Position numbers and translations under genes: made by a program | Notes under the pieces: generated by a model | The model's input: only the letters and a program-made list of their open reading frames with translations | Told to the model about the DNA's origin: nothing | The model's database searches: none | From: Bacteroidota bacterium | GTDB lineage: Bacteria > Bacteroidota > Ignavibacteria > Kryptoniales > JAKASW01 | Direction: 5' to 3' | Assembly: GCA_021789755.1 (NCBI GenBank) | Contig: JAJYJD010000211.1 | Span: 1 to 6,294 of the forward strand | Length of the DNA stretch: 6,294 bases | Shown here: positions 5,453 through 6,294 of the stretch, piece after piece | Layout of the letters: the number at the start of each line of letters is the position of its first letter | Position numbering within the stretch: position 1 is the stretch's first letter

Positions 5453-6294
5453 ATGAAAGTACTTGTCTTAAATTCCGGAAGTTCGTCTGTAAAATATCAG
5501 TTTATCGATTTAAAAGACTGCCAGGTCCTGGCAAAGGGATTGATCGACCGCGTCGGGATGAGCGATTCAGTCGTGACCCACGAACGTTATGACGGCGATA
5601 AAGTCAAGATCAGTGCCGAGGTCCTCGACCACCAGACGGCGATTGAATACGTGCTGGCGGTCCTCCTCAGCAAGAACCATGGCGTCATCCAGGACAAATC
5701 TGAGATCGATGCCGTCGGACACAGGGTCGTGCACGGCGGAGAGAGCTTCTCCGAAAGTGTGCTGATCGACGACAAGGTGATGGATGAGGTGAGGGAGAAC
5801 ATCGAGCTCGCGCCGCTCCATAACCCGCACAACCTTCGCGGGATACAGGCTGTTCTCAAGCATCTTCCCGGCACTCCGCAGGTTGCAGTGTTCGATACCG
5901 CCTTCCATCAGAAGATGCCGGCGTACGCCTTTCTGTACGGCATACCTTATTTGCTCTATCGGCGCTATAAGATTCGGCGGTATGGTTTCCACGGCACGTC
6001 GCACTTCTATGTCTCGAATAAAGCTGCGGAAATACTCGGCAAGCCGATCGAGAAGCTGAAAATCATCACGATCCATCTCGGGAACGGATGCAGCATGGCC
6101 GCCGTCGACAAGGGAGTGTCGGTCGATACTTCGATGGGCTTCACGCCGCTCGAGGGATTGTTGATGGGCACACGAAGCGGCGACCTCGATCCTCAGATAA
6201 TACTTCACATTGTCGGCAGGGAAGGTCTTTCGCTTGCAGAAGCCAACACCCTTCTTAACAAACACAGCGGGCTTCTCGGCATTTCGGGTTTGAC
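5453..6294 (+). CDS. ackA: Acetate kinase, N-terminal 280 residues (runs off the window)
   Basis: Acetate kinase converts acetyl phosphate and ADP to acetate and ATP, reversibly; it is the ATP-yielding step of acetate fermentation and works in the cytoplasm with phosphotransacetylase. The start MKVLVLNSGSSSVKYQ is the family's first signature. Residues known to matter in the Methanosarcina enzyme are all present at the same numbers: Asn7, Arg91 (HRVVHGGE), Asp148 (VFDTAFH), His180 (FHGTSH), Asn211 (HLGNGCS) and Arg241 (GTRSGDLDP). The match without any shift indicates an undamaged gene and a correct start at 5453. The preceding AGAAGAAAG is a modest ribosome binding site. The final third, about 120 residues including the catalytic Glu near 384, lies beyond the window. 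The gene sits 30 bases after the dehydrogenase stop, so the two are probably co-transcribed. A butyrate kinase is a less likely alternative, given the acetate kinase signatures. Confidence 0.97.
   Translation, partial: MKVLVLNSGSSSVKYQFIDLKDCQVLAKGLIDRVGMSDSVVTHERYDGDKVKISAEVLDHQTAIEYVLAVLLSKNHGVIQDKSEIDAVGHRVVHGGESFSESVLIDDKVMDEVRENIELAPLHNPHNLRGIQAVLKHLPGTPQVAVFDTAFHQKMPAYAFLYGIPYLLYRRYKIRRYGFHGTSHFYVSNKAAEILGKPIEKLKIITIHLGNGCSMAAVDKGVSVDTSMGFTPLEGLLMGTRSGDLDPQIILHIVGREGLSLAEANTLLNKHSGLLGISGL

Noticed and set aside
5567..6265. Long open frame of 232 codons on the minus strand
   Set aside because: It is entirely antisense to acetate kinase, whose active-site residues are all intact on the + strand; the minus frame has no recognisable motif.
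1..6294. CRISPR array, tRNA/rRNA gene, insertion sequence or inverted repeats
   Set aside because: I saw no regularly spaced repeats, no tRNA-like cloverleaf signature, no transposase motif and no terminal inverted repeats on reading both strands.

Overview
This is a bacterial window of moderate GC with every recognisable gene on the + strand. It holds a cytoplasmic signalling cluster followed by a fermentation/acyl-CoA pair, with two clearly decayed genes lying among intact ones. The intact genes are soluble, and the cluster carries traces of flagellar regulation (fliW, csrA). This would fit a motile or formerly motile anaerobe, perhaps of the Ignavibacteria/Bacteroidota-Chlorobi kind. That placement is only an impression from gene content, because no phylogenetic marker is present.

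Layout. Positions 1-427 hold no gene I can name. There is a possible tail of an upstream gene, an unrecognised 77-codon frame, and a strong ribosome binding site followed by only a five-codon frame. A GAF-domain histidine kinase follows (428-1825). After a 268-base stretch with no recognisable gene comes a broken fliW (2094-2512) with an in-frame TGA, a frameshift and a TAG. Next is a complete csrA frame that has lost its usual ATG (2531-2731), a receiver-Hpt protein (2724-3440) and a single-domain receiver (3437-3820). A heavily damaged family 2 glycosyltransferase pseudogene (3817-4385) follows. The window closes with a short 3-hydroxyacyl-CoA dehydrogenase (4490-5422) and the first 280 residues of acetate kinase (5453 to the edge).

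How the parts fit. The kinase, the Rec-Hpt protein and the lone receiver supply a complete His-Asp-His-Asp phosphorelay with no DNA-binding output. csrA overlaps the Rec-Hpt start by 8 bases, Rec-Hpt overlaps the receiver by 4 (ATGA), and the receiver overlaps the GTG start of the dead glycosyltransferase by 4 (GTGA). The ancestral unit was therefore probably a tightly coupled operon fliW-csrA-recHpt-rec-glycosyltransferase. FliW antagonises CsrA and the two genes normally sit side by side. Here the antagonist is broken while the csrA frame is still open, which is the most interesting point in the window.

The dehydrogenase/acetate kinase pair looks like a separate transcription unit (30-base gap) for acyl-CoA interconversion and substrate-level ATP formation. 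The dehydrogenase keeps the His-Glu catalytic pair but has Ala and Thr where the family usually has active-site Ser and Asn.
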